This document shows positions 1 to 10,782 of a stretch of 37,163 bases of DNA, one piece after another (position 1 is the first letter of the stretch; every line of letters starts with the position of its first letter). The stretch covers positions 163,778-200,940 of the forward strand of contig JBBBWG010026978.1 of assembly GCA_037176905.1 (NCBI GenBank), read 5' to 3'. The stretch is from Azolla pinnata (lineage: Eukaryota; Streptophyta; Polypodiopsida; Salviniales; Salviniaceae). Under the pieces are notes generated by a model. It ran no database searches, was not told the DNA's origin, and saw nothing but the letters and a program-made list of their open reading frames with translations. A program made the position numbers and the translations under genes.

Positions 1-612
1 ATCGCTAAGGGAAAAAAGCTTGCCGCAGATCAAAACAAGTGATTTCTCCTAACCAGTCCATGGCTAATCTTCCATTCTTGTTGCTTGATTGGGTTTTCTC
101 AGCTCCAATCTCGTGTGTATAGATGCGTATTTGTCTGTGTGCATGAGCTATCTACTTGCCTATATCTACATAGATATATATACAGATTGATGTAAGCTTG
201 TTGATGATGCGTCGCTAAGAAAACGTGCCACAGATCAAAACAAATGATTTTTCCTAACTAGTCCACGTCTAATCTTCCATTCTTGTGCTTGATTGGGTTT
301 TCTCAGCTCCAATCTCGTGTGTATAGATGCGTATTTGTCTGTGTGCATGAGCTATCTGCTTTGCCTATCTACATAGATGTATATACAGATCGATGTAAGC
401 TTGTTGATGTATTCAAAGCAAGTGAGTTTCATAACTAATTGATGGCTATGCCTCCATTAATGCTTTACTGATCTGGTTTCAGCTCCGATTTCGTGCATAT
501 ATGCGTATGTCTGTGTGCATGAGCTATCTGCTCGCCAATCTACGTACGTATATATACAGATAGATGTAAGCTTGTTGATGTATCGCTAAGAATGTGCAAC
601 AGATCAAATGTA
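1..612. repeat. tandem repeat, about 210-bp unit, three copies plus a partial fourth
   Basis: Copy 1 starts at 1, copy 2 at 211 and copy 3 at about 411 (it lacks the first 20 or so bases). A stub of a fourth copy runs from 581 to about 610. Each unit has the order: start resembling tcgctaag, then acagatcaaa, then an A/G-rich stretch, a tctcagctcc block, gtatgtctgtgtgcatgagc, and an end of tacagat.gatgtaagcttgttgatg. The copies have diverged by substitutions and small indels, so the array is not recent. It probably lies in an intron or the 5' flank of the APO gene that follows. Confidence 0.9.
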
Positions 613-1835
613 AGTAAACCGAGAACTCCATTGGACCACCCCCAGAGGGAGTTATATGATCTAGATAGAGCAAAATTACTCTGCAGAGACGTCCCATAGG
701 ACTGATTATTAGGTTGACTAGTGCTTTGGTAGATGATGCACGACTGTGGTGACAGAAGCCTAGCTATAGCTAGCCCACATCGTTTTTGGGTCTCACGTCA
801 TCAACATAATGACATAGCCTGATTATGTGTCCTTTGAGGGCAGCAAGGCCTCATTTTTATACCATCTTCCAAGAATCTTTTGAAATATGAATGTCTATTA
901 GAGAAGGCTTTCTACTTGGTGGTTGTCCAGCTCATAATAAAAGTATGTTTCACATGAAAGATTCACTATATCCAATCATATTAGCCTATTTCCAGCATAA
1001 GTAAATGTACTCTTCAGGTGTGTTATTGAGTATTTGTGATATATCCTTCTTCTCTGCACTATACATGTACCGACTTTTTTTTTTACTATATGTTTGCTTA
1101 GGCGTCTTTTTATAACTTCTTAGCACTGCAATTGTTTTTCTGGGCTTAGGAGGAGTTGGGAATCACTTTGTGTTTTGAACGGAAGGCAATGATGTGACTT
1201 GATCCACACATGATAGGTTTGATCTATATGAGAGTTCTCTCATTCGATCTCCCACTTCATAGGTTCATACAGAGGTTGTATGGATGATCCAAACTTGGTT
1301 CCCAAGCTCTATTTGGAGCCTGTGAAATGCCATTTCCTACTCCAAGTACTTCATACATTTTTAAGGAAATGGAATTGAGAACACGACATTGTTTTCATGT
1401 TCAGATAAGATATTGGTTTGTAGTTTGATGCACCATTGGGAAGTAATGTATGAAACAGATGAGCCTGCTGTAGAATACGGAAATGGTTTCTGTGATTGGA
1501 AACATTGTTCCCAGGAAAAGAGAGCTTCAGTGTAAATTTTTCATTCAGTCAATCGGATATATCTAATATATGCGTTCAGAGAAGGTATCATGGGTTGAGG
1601 GGCGAAGGCACCTATGTATAATTTGCTTTGGTTCCTGAAATACTGTAGGCACTGTGAGAAATAACATGTGGGCTCTTTGTTGGAGCATACTTACTCGTAC
1701 TAACCCACTTGGTTGAGGTGGGCACACCTCCCCACAAAAATTTCACTGCCTGCCTCTCAATCATGTCTTTACTCCAGGACAATTGAAGATGGTTTTTACA
1801 CTAGTTTTGTAACATTGTGGGCATTTCTTTGCTAG
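613..1835 (+). other. non-coding stretch, probably an APO intron
   Basis: I see no conserved coding block here in any frame. It ends in a good acceptor (tttctttgctag) at 1835, directly before the APO exon. The preceding exon should end with the residues before FCGEVHVG of the first APO motif, and I could not find it here. I therefore infer that the intron is long and that the upstream exons lie left of the window. Confidence 0.5.
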
Positions 1836-2724
1836 GTTCTGTGGAGAGGTACACGTTGGCCCTGTGGGTCATGCGATCGCTACCTGTAATGGGCCAGATT
1901 CTGGTAGAAGATATTCCAGACATGTTTGGACTGCTGCAAAAGTAGATGATGTCATGCCCCAGCTTGAAGCCTTTCATCTGTACGATCGGTTGAAGACAGT
2001 GTCACATCCGGACAGGTTTAATGCAGTGAGAATACCTGGTATTGTTGAGCTATGCATTCAAGCAGGAGTAGACATTCCTGAATACCCAACACTACGCAGG
2101 ACACGACCTGTCAAAGCAATTGGTCGGCAACTTATCGAAGAAGATACCTCACTCTATGATTTTGATGATGATGATGACGACTTTGCTCTCTTTGATACCG
2201 AAAAGAAAGTTACTGATACAGAAACCATGGCAGATGGAGACATTAATGAGGAGGACGAAGAGGATCCTGCAAAAGATTTGAGCATGACCATAGATCTTGA
2301 CACAATTTCAACTCGCGAACTTGCAGAAAAAACCTTGGAAACTTGGATAACAATGAGGAATGGAGTTAAAAGGCTGATGAAAAAATATATTGTGAAAGTT
2401 TGTGGATACTGTCCGGAAGTCCATGTTGGGCCTAAAGGTCACAAGGTGAAGAATTGTGGGGCTTTTAAGCATCAATGGAGGGCAGGACAGCATGGTTGGC
2501 AAAAAGCCACAATAGATGACTTCATTCCGCCGCAGTATGTTTGGCATGTTCCTGATTTGCTGTCTCCCAAATTAGAGAATGAACTGAAAAGGTATTATGG
2601 CAAGGCTCCTGCTATAGTTGAGCTGTGTGTACAGGCAGGTGCTCCTATTCCATCCGAGTTCAAGCCAATGATGAGGATTGATGTAGCAGTTCCTGATGTA
2701 ACTGAGGTGTATAATGCAGTTTAA
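1836..2724 (+). CDS. APO protein (ACCUMULATION OF PHOTOSYSTEM ONE family), 3' part
   Basis: This last exon encodes about 295 residues and a TAA stop. It is 5'-partial: the acceptor at 1834-1835 leaves one base (G) that completes a codon from a missing upstream exon. Two APO modules are visible. The first is FCGEVHVGPVGHAIATC with downstream R.H.W and the V..F.LYDR region. The second is VCGYCPEVHVGPKGHKVKNC followed by FKHQWRAGQHGW and FIPPQYVWHVPD. Each ends in an IVELC.QAG..IP helix. The Cys/His pattern (CxxC..H..GH....C) is the zinc-binding RNA-binding core of the family. An acidic linker (FDDDDDDF, then an EDEEDP run) separates the modules. APO proteins promote intron splicing in chloroplasts (APO1, with PSI loss in mutants) or mitochondria (APO3 in Arabidopsis). 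Without the transit peptide I cannot say which type this is. Confidence 0.9.
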
Positions 2725-4008
2725 GATGAGGATGATGTTGCTAAATAGAATCAAACTGGTTTCCCATCTGGCAGAAGACACTACTGCAGCTTTAAGTCTT
2801 ATGATCATGTGCATATTCTCAGGAAATTTAATGATGATTGATCATAAGTATGAATTCTTTAATGAAAGAAGGTCATAAGCAACAAAGTATGAGCGGCAGG
2901 GTTATTTGGAAGATGGCTTGCAAGGAAAAGTGCAGCAAATGCAAACTGGAAGACTGTTAACAACAAATTCTTGTTCACTTCTTACCTATATCTTGTCACC
3001 TTCATTGTGTCACATTAGGGGCCAGGGCATATCAACAGCCAACTTTGCCATCGATTGTATCTTGTCCAATATTGAATCCCTCACTGTAATTACTTTTTGA
3101 GTTTATGGATGGACATCTTGTCAAAATCGTATTATGGTAGAGATTGTCATGAGAACAAAAACATCATTTGTGGGTAACTGCTTGGTGTGGTGGCTACTTT
3201 GTTGAACTCTTATTATAACCCCTAGACCCTAATCGATATGTTCTACACCAATCTCAATCAATTATTGTCTAAACTTTACCTGTGTATGTAAATTGTGAAA
3301 AATTACCCCCACCTGGGAAGCTTTAAATTGATAAAATGTAGACCTTCTTTAGTGCTTCTTAGTTTCCAGTTTTAAACTATATCGTTAAATACTTTGCCAA
3401 TGATACTAATCTTGTTGAGGATCCTCTGTATCTTCGCAAGGGTGCTGATTGCTTTAATCTTAACATTACAAGAGCTAAGGCATATGACTATGTTGACAAC
3501 AAATGTAGATCGTTTGTGTCGAGGCAGAGTATTTGATACAAATGACACCCAGTTGATTGAATACATTGGGCATATGAGATGTAGGCTAGGTCCTGATGAT
3601 GATGTGCAATGGCACCATTCAAATCACTTGAGAAAAGGGATTAAAATAGCAATTTCCTTGGTTCTCAATTGACAAGAGATTCCCAAAATAATCAGATTTT
3701 GATCTAGTGACATCTCCACATTGAGGCAGATTTTCCAGAGGAAATTTATGCCATCGATCTCTCAAGTCTTTACATACCATGGAGGAAACAGATCCACTCA
3801 AAAGATCTTGTCATTTATTCTAGTGTATAGAGCAAATCCTGCTCCCTTGGAATGTGATTTATCTATCATATGGCCCAAGTTCTGAAAGGCCAAAAGAATA
3901 CGTAATAGGCCAGATTACATGACAAGATTTGCTCGATCATATCTATAGATCTATATCTATATATGATATGAATTTCAAATGTTTACAAGGAAGACAGCAC
4001 ATCATATG
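2725..4008. other. intergenic spacer between two convergent genes
   Basis: This contains the 3' UTRs of APO (+) and HCF101 (-). A 92-codon frame at 3394-3672 and another frame across 3380-3530 are open, but neither looks like a known family and both soon meet stops. The last 100 bases before the HCF101 stop carry an A/T-rich tatatctatatatgatatg stretch. I see nothing else. Confidence 0.5.
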
Positions 4009-7000
4009 CTACGTAGCTCTTTGTGCAGCATTCCTTTCTTTGAGAGCCTTGGCATACTGCAAGATGGCTTCTGCTCCAGAGAGAGGAGGAGAAGGAGAAG
4101 GAGAAGGAAGTGGATCTTCTCTGTCCCTTTCCTCCTCAGAAAGATTCTTTCTTGAAGAATTCTCACTTGAAGGCTCACCCACATCCACAAGCCTCTCTAT
4201 GCTTTGAAGTTGCTCAAATGGTGCAACCTGTTTCATCATATGATTGACCACTTGAACAATCGTATGCATAGAAAAGAAGAGAGAATAAAAGAAGCTTCTT
4301 CTGTCCATGCCATGTCCTCATGTCAAATGGGCAGTGCTCAAATTTATTATATGTGCAATGATCATCAAACACAATGTGAAAAATACAACCTGAGTCCATA
4401 CCTGATTGAAGCCATCAGGCCAGCTAATTGACACCGCATAGTTACCCATGGGCCGTACAGATTCAGGTTCAATATTCTCAGGTATGTCACTATGTTTCAG
4501 TCTTTGTTCACCAGTCCATTCATCCTATAACCAAAAGCACTACATAGTTTAGGATAATGAGTTAGCATTACGTCCTACATGCTCATGACATAGTCCATAG
4601 CGATGCATTGGTAATGGTGTACTTTGATTAGAGGACCGTCTGAAATTTCTGATACTTACAATACTCTGAGCTGAACGGTCATTCCGTCGCACAGTAGCTG
4701 GGTGGAGTAGGAACTCCTCATTGGTACCAGGAACCTTCACTCTGAAGGCTCTGATACCACTGTCGTAAACAACTGCTGTTGCAACTGTTTTGCAACAAAC
4801 CACGAAGATGTTTTGTTAAGGGTTTATTATCTCACGTAACTGATAACAACATGGTTTCCACGAGGATTTTTATTTTTGTTTTTGCTGGTGAATCTTTTGT
4901 TACAAACTGGTTTCCAACGAAAATGGTACAAAATACTAGTGGGATAAGACAATCCCTCGAACTATCTAAGCATTATGCACCATTTAAGGAAATGTTTCGC
5001 ACTAGGAACCTTCATTCTGAAGGCTCTGATACTAATGTTATATAAGCACCTCTTGCTGCAGGCGTTTTGAAACAAACCACAAAAAGATTTTGTTTAAGGT
5101 TGAATTTTTTCCGCAAGGCACGTTTCTTTTTTCCGTGTGCCACTGACAATGGCATAAAATACTAGTGGGATAAGAGTATCCCTTGAACTATCTAAGGATT
5201 GCGGACTATTAAGAACATGTTTTCCAATAGGAAAAATTCTCTTACCCTGCTTCCTCAGTTTTGCACACTGTTGGACGACACATACTCCAATTTCGGAAAA
5301 TGTCTTTGCGACATCTCCTGTGGGGTCTCTTACTACCTCAGGTTGGCCCCCATCTCCAGAAGCTGAGAGCTGCAGAATCGTTTAGAGAATCACGTAAAAA
5401 CACAAGATTTATTCATGCACACACATGCGAGCATCTCATCTCTTTTATAACAAATCGAATAGTTTTGGCATATCTCTTGGGAAAAAAAAAAGCAAAAAAA
5501 AAATTCTCACACTTGGTCGGATGGGAAGTTCGTACAAATTGGGTATTCCAAACTTCTCAACAACCTAGATAACATGATCCTATTTGTAAGAAGTTCCACC
5601 GGTTCAGGAATCATTATAAAAGCATCAAATTAAAGAGGTTTCAACTTACTTCTCTCCCAGAACCTTTCCCAAAAGGATAAAATCGCTTCCCATCAGCATC
5701 GAAATGACACATATTTTCTACTACGGCTATACAGGGTACCTGAAGAAACCAAATTTTGAGCTCTTTTATTTTCTATTTAGTAATTTTCCAGACTAGGTTT
5801 TCCCTTGCCTTTAGCTTTGAGAACATTCTCACACCCTTTGCCACATCTATAAATGCTAGTTTTTGTGGAGTCGTTACGATGACAGCAGCTGTCAAAGGGA
5901 CAACCTGCATGCAAAGGAGAATTTTCAGAAACTATATTCTTGTACAGCACAACACACTTGCTAAACATTAGCTCTTACTCGGCTTCACCTGACACAGTGT
6001 AAGTTGTATGTCTCCTGTTCCAGGGGGCATGTCAATAACTAAGTAATCAAGCTCTCCCCTAGGAAAGAAAAAGAACAAAAACTGTGAGAGATTTGAGGAA
6101 TAGGCTATCTATCCTTCTCTAGAGATTACGTTGATTGGTCGAAATGATAGAGGCACATCTGATGTATTGAAATGATCTGACAGACAAGGTATTACGCAAA
6201 GGACTCAAAGATTAAAAAATCAGCTTCAAATCTAAAGGAACTCTTTACCAGTCTGTTGTAGTCAAGAGTTGATTGATAACCCCTGAAACCATAGGTCCCC
6301 GCATGATTGCACTACCTTGCCCTGCAAATCCAAAGGAAACCAGCTTCACTCCAAGATATTCCGTTGGTATTATGATCTTTGTTTCTGCATCCTGCATATT
6401 CAAGGCTGCAAAACCTTCAATGGCCTTTGAAAACAATCTTTTAATCAACAAATTAACTAGAATATCCTTCTTATACACATGATCAATGGCAAACATATTT
6501 TCTATCAGCTATATCAGGATCCACACCTTTCTTAAAGTGGGGTGAGCCCTATAAAGTGATAGCATAACTTGAAGCTATCTGCAGTCCTATCAAATTCCAG
6601 GGTTCGGATATATATAAGGAGCTTCTACGCACTACTTCGAAAAGAAATAGTAGCCTTAATGGGAAGTTTGAGGGGATGGTTTCTTGCTTCTGTGATGAAA
6701 CATAGGTAATTGAACTTGCCATTTGTAAAACACGTAGCTCAGGTGACACCATCGTTGGTAAGCTAGGTCCATATACATCTGCGTCAAATATCCCAACTCG
6801 AGCTCCCATGCCAGCAAGGGCATATGCAAGATTCACCGCAACAGTTGATTTCCCCACACCGCCCTATCACTCGGAGAAGGAAACAATTGACATGTTCATT
6901 TTGTTCGCATATATGCACAAACTCAGTACAACAACTTAATTGCAGTTCATGCCTAATACACCATTATAAGCTAACCAGCTAGGTGCGTCATGAGCTTCTG

Positions 7001-9171
7001 TAACTAAAAGATGAAGCTGGAGCCTGTAACCACTGTGCAGCGGATGTTACTCATAGAGACACAGATCATCATGCATGAAAAGCAAATAAAATCGAACGAA
7101 ACATTGTAATAGTAAGCTATCACAAGAAACAATTATGCAAACATAGTATATGCATCAGTATCTCTGGTAATGCTCGAGCTTTCCTGTAGTTTCGTTATTC
7201 CAATACAAGTCAAATGAGGTGGTACACATGGACAGGGCCTGTTTTGTAAGATGTTGTTCTTGCTAAGATGCTGAATACTAATCATGCAGCATGTGGCCAG
7301 CATTGGTTCACCTTGCAGCTTGATACAGCAATTATATTGGAGACACTACATAGGCACATTGGCACATCGTCTGCAGCAATAGGTTTGGCAGGCTGTGCAG
7401 ACATGGTGATGGAAACCTCCTTTACCCACGACAAGGCAGATACGTTCTCCCTTGCTTGCTGCTCGAACTATCAATCCCAATCAAATGCTCATATCAGCAA
7501 AAGAGGAAAAAGTAGTTCATAGAATCTTCTCACAAAGATTAGTAGCAAAAATCTGTTAAGGACTATAAATACCACATCTTTCACAGGGCAAGCAGGGGTT
7601 GTTAACTCCAGTCTGAATGAAACCTGTGGACACGATGCTATATGAAACTACATAAGATGGACCTTTTTTAAGATAAAACTTGATGTGTGCAGACCTTGCC
7701 AGCTATTGCATCGATGTTCATGTCCTTCACAAAACCACAAGAAACAATGTCCATCCCAAAATCAGGATCAATAATAGTAGATAATGCTCCTAGGACATCA
7801 TTTTCTGCTGTTGTTTTTGCACTGGAAGATCTGGACACAGCTGCCGAAAGACAAAGCCACAGTTACATTTAGAAACCTTCCATGAAGGAATGTTTTGACA
7901 ATTGGAAATCAGACATCAGGTCCATCATCGCATTTGGAAGGTGAAAACCAAGAAAGGTTTTCCAAATTCCAATTTTTTCAATGTTTACTCAACAAAATGC
8001 CACTTCATCATTTATAGCTGATTATTGAGCCTCCAAAAGGAAGTACATCTCGGACAAGGCAAGGTATAGAATGGTGATTAAATCCGCTTTACACCACTAT
8101 TATCACTAAAATAAGTGGATAATACGTCTTCAGAGTTATTCACGTATGTTCAACAAAAATCAATGCTTTTTCTTAATGATGGATCAATGTTATGAGTATC
8201 AAATACGCAGAATCAAAGAGAATTTGTGCTTTGCATAAGTAATACTACAAGAAGATCTACCGGATACCTCCTCTCCTGATAAGAACGCTGGAAGTTTGAA
8301 TACTACCACAAGATAAAACCCATGTCATATTTTAGGAAGAAACTTAGATGGATGGATCAGGGATTTCGAGCCCGGACATTGTTTTGGGACAACTGAGAAT
8401 CTCCTGAATTTTCCTATCGGCTTTATTCTTCACCTTCTTGAAATAGTGAAATAAGTACTCGCTTTGAAAATCATGAATGTCTTATCCAGAAGCTGTCTGC
8501 CAGCCATAGCACCCGGTATATCATCCAAATGCAATCGGGAGTGATCGGAAATAAATAAATAAATAACGCAATTCAAACAGTTCCCATTTGCAGATTCAAG
8601 CATTGTGCTAATGGTTTCGAGTTTACTTTCTCTATTTCCCGGCTAGTTGTTTGAAATTACTCTTTTTGTTAGGATGCATACATACACACACATGTACATA
8701 CGTAGATATGAGTGCATGCACGTATGCACTTAAGCACAGAGGCACGTATGTGCGTGTGTGCATATATATATGGATGGATGGATGAATGAATGAATGAATG
8801 AATGAATGACCGATGGAAACAACGGACCTGTGTCATCACTTGCCGTGGTGGAGGCAGAACTGGTGGTGGCGGAGGGAGGGAGCCGAATGGCCCTGTGCTT
8901 CGCTTGTCCCGGTTGCTTGCCTGGCTGTTGGCGCAGCAGCTTCTTGGTCGTCTGGGAATAGAGCTTCCCTATCAGGCGGTCACCTGTGTATTCAAATCCC
9001 AAGGATATATACACATACACACGTACAAAGAGGAGGAGGAGGAGGAGGAGGAGGAGGATTCGAGCAACGAATTCTCCAAACAGCAGGCAGAGCAAAAATG
9101 AGCAGAAGAGAGCTGGTGGTACTTGAGAGGAGCGATGGCGGAGATGCACCGCACTTGCTGAGGAGCTCCAT
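4009..9171 (-). CDS. HCF101: HCF101, chloroplast [4Fe-4S] cluster scaffold/carrier P-loop ATPase
   Basis: There are 14 exons, in order of transcription: 9027-9171, 7695-7840, 7573-7623, 7312-7467, 6720-6863, 6249-6391, 5989-6058, 5809-5904, 5650-5739, 5511-5564, 5246-5369, 4660-4784, 4402-4524, 4009-4227. They sum to 1686 nt (561 aa plus stop) with all phases matching. Residues 1-50 form a Ser/Leu-rich plastid transit peptide ending in nine prolines. A MIP18/DUF59 domain follows ([19 protein letters not shown], then [10 protein letters not shown]). The MRP/NBP35 ATPase has the P-loop SSCKGGVGKST near residue 163, [11 protein letters not shown], and [19 protein letters not shown]971 domain closes the core ([17 protein letters not shown] and [17 protein letters not shown]). 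The three conserved cysteines in IVSCGF, ENMCHF and VQQCAK are present. HCF101 assembles and delivers [4Fe-4S] clusters to photosystem I and ferredoxin-thioredoxin reductase in the stroma. Two introns appear to be GC-AG. The C-terminus runs about 50 residues beyond the usual ERLVDV end. Confidence 0.95.
4728..5235. repeat. imperfect tandem duplication covering HCF101 exon 12 and intron 11
   Basis: The stretch beginning aggaaccttcactctgaagg (4732 on, exon 12) recurs as aggaaccttcattctgaagg at about 5006, a period of roughly 275. Both copies continue into ggctctgatac, ttttg.aacaaaccac, gattttgtt-like sequence, and then actagtgggataaga followed by tccct.gaactatctaag (near 4935 and 5161). Copy 1 holds the working exon 12. 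Copy 2 lies wholly in intron 11 and has lost the reading frame. This looks like a decayed exon duplication. Confidence 0.85.
8762..8812. repeat. (atgg)n/(atga)n microsatellite in HCF101 intron 1
   Basis: A run of ggatggatggatg followed by about seven atga units lies inside the first intron of HCF101 (7841-9026). This intron also holds an acacac/gtgtgt-rich stretch at 8680-8765. It has no coding role. Confidence 0.8.
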
Positions 9172-9211
9172 TGCAGCACTCCCCGTCTCTCTCTGTCGTC
9201 GTCCGACTGAC

Positions 9212-9273
9212 AGAAGAAGAAGAAGAAGATGATGATGATGATGAAGAAGAAGACGAAGACGAAGACGAAGAGA
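9212..9273. repeat. (GAA/GAT/GAC)n tract in the HCF101 5' leader
   Basis: The run on the plus strand is agaagaagaagaagatgatg and onward. On the HCF101 sense strand it is a CTT/CAT/GTC tract, 40-100 bp upstream of the ATG at 9171. It is probably in the 5' UTR. Pyrimidine tracts of this kind are common in plant 5' leaders. Confidence 0.75.
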
Positions 9274-9399
9274 ATGTGGATAATAAGACTGTGGATAAAA
9301 ACCTGCACTTTGTATCTCTTAATTAACCAGCATTTACTTAGCTTAGTCCTCTACTTGATCTAGATTAGTTTGTGGAAGCTAATGCTTACTCAAGATTAG

Positions 9400-9890
9400 C
9401 ATCGATGATAATGCGCGCCCTCCTGGCGCTTAATCTCGATCTGTGCTGAAGATAATGTTCGCCCTTTGCTTGCTTAATTTGGATCGGTGCTGAAGATGAC
9501 GTTCGCCTTCTGCTTGATTTGGATCGGTGTCGAAGATAACATTCGCCCTCTGCTTAAGCTTGGATTAGTGTCAAGGACAACGTTCACCCTCTGCTTAATC
9601 TTGGATTAGTGTTGAAGATACCTTTCAAACCCTCTTGCTTAATCTGGATTAGTGTCAAGATAACATTTACCGTCTTGCTCGATCTAGATTAGTGTCAAAG
9701 ATAACATTCACCTTCTGCTTACTCTAAATTAGTGTCAAATGTAACATTCACCCTTTGATTAATCTACAATAGTGTCAAAGATAATGTTCACCCTCTGCTT
9801 AATCTGGATTAGAGTTAAAGATCATTGTTTCACCCTCTGCTTACTCTCGATTTGCGTCGAAGATAGTGGCATCCGTTTAATCTAGGTTGG
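9400..9890. repeat. degenerate satellite, about 40-bp unit, roughly 12 copies
   Basis: The consensus reads as cttaatctggattagtgtca followed by aagataacattcaccctctg. The units differ by point changes and small indels and follow each other with no unique spacers between them. The first copies have gatcggtgctgaagat and gttcgccct variants, and later copies have gattagtgtcaaagat. The array lies between the divergent HCF101 and PPR genes. Confidence 0.9.
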
Positions 9891-10765
9891 TGGTGACCTG
9901 TCTTCTGTTGCAACCAAGCTCAAAGGCACCATGAACAAGCTTTGATCACCCCCATCTACTTCACAACCTCTAGTTTCTGTGATATCTGCATTCCATTTAT
10001 GAGTTGCCAATTCGAGTATGCAGTTGATGTTGTAGCTTCTTCATGCACTGTTGGTTCATCGACGTCCATGAAGAATAGTTTGAGGGATAGCCTTATTAGT
10101 AATCAACTATCGATTGAAGCATATCACATACAGATTTAGAGAGATGCGTCTCGACAACAGCTCGTGCTACTCGGTCCAGCTTCATTCATTCATCGGTTTT
10201 GTATGGAGCCATCCTTGTTCTCAATCGAGACAACCTGACCGTTCACAACAAGACAATCTTGCATCAGCTCTTTCTAGAAGTCGAGGAGTTAAGTCATTCC
10301 TCCAAAACCAGCTTGTTCACGAACTGGTTTTATCCAAATTGGTCTCAAACGATAGAGGATATGGGCACATCAGCCTTGGCTAGAGACGACCAATTACATC
10401 ATAACTACTATCTAGTTCTCTCTCTCGCTTGACAGCGTCTACTCGTCTCTACTGCTCTAGCATTAGTCATCTCCAAGCTAATCAGTTTCAACTGATTTGT
10501 CATGATTTGAGCCAAATCGAGGAGCACGGGATTGATATGCTTTTAAAGCTCGAGCATCCATCCAGCCACCCACTCATCCATCCATCCATCCATCCATCTG
10601 TCGAAGAACGATCGGCAAGTCATTGACGGTATTGATTGGACCGGGCTAGAAGCAGCAAGCAAAACAAGGTGGGCACAACATACTCAACATATCTCCTCCG
10701 CCTTGGAAAACTTGCTACGAACAGAAGAAGACGAGCCGTGGGTCCAAAAGCTGGGGGGTGCAGGA
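9891..10765. other. spacer without a recognisable gene
   Basis: Several frames are open for 65-90 codons (for example 10114-10383 and 10199-10432, plus strand), but none resembles a known family. A catccatc run at 10555-10600 is simple sequence. This may be old transposon-derived or intergenic sequence; I cannot tell which. Confidence 0.4.
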
Positions 10766-10782
10766 GCCTCTTGCTAATTCTA

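Noticed and set aside
3394..3672. A 92-codon plus-strand frame and an overlapping frame reading DPLYLRKGADCFNL
   Set aside because: Both looked briefly protein-like, but neither has a family motif, splice-consistent neighbours or a clear start; kept as unexplained spacer.
8730..9308. A 192-codon minus-strand frame over the HCF101 5' end
   Set aside because: It shares DNA with HCF101 exon 1 in another frame and is full of poly-Leu/Ile/Phe from simple repeats. The true frame starts at 9171 and joins in phase with exon 2.
9400..9890. CRISPR-like regular array
   Set aside because: The units follow each other with no unique spacers, are degenerate, and lie in a plant nuclear genome. It is a satellite.
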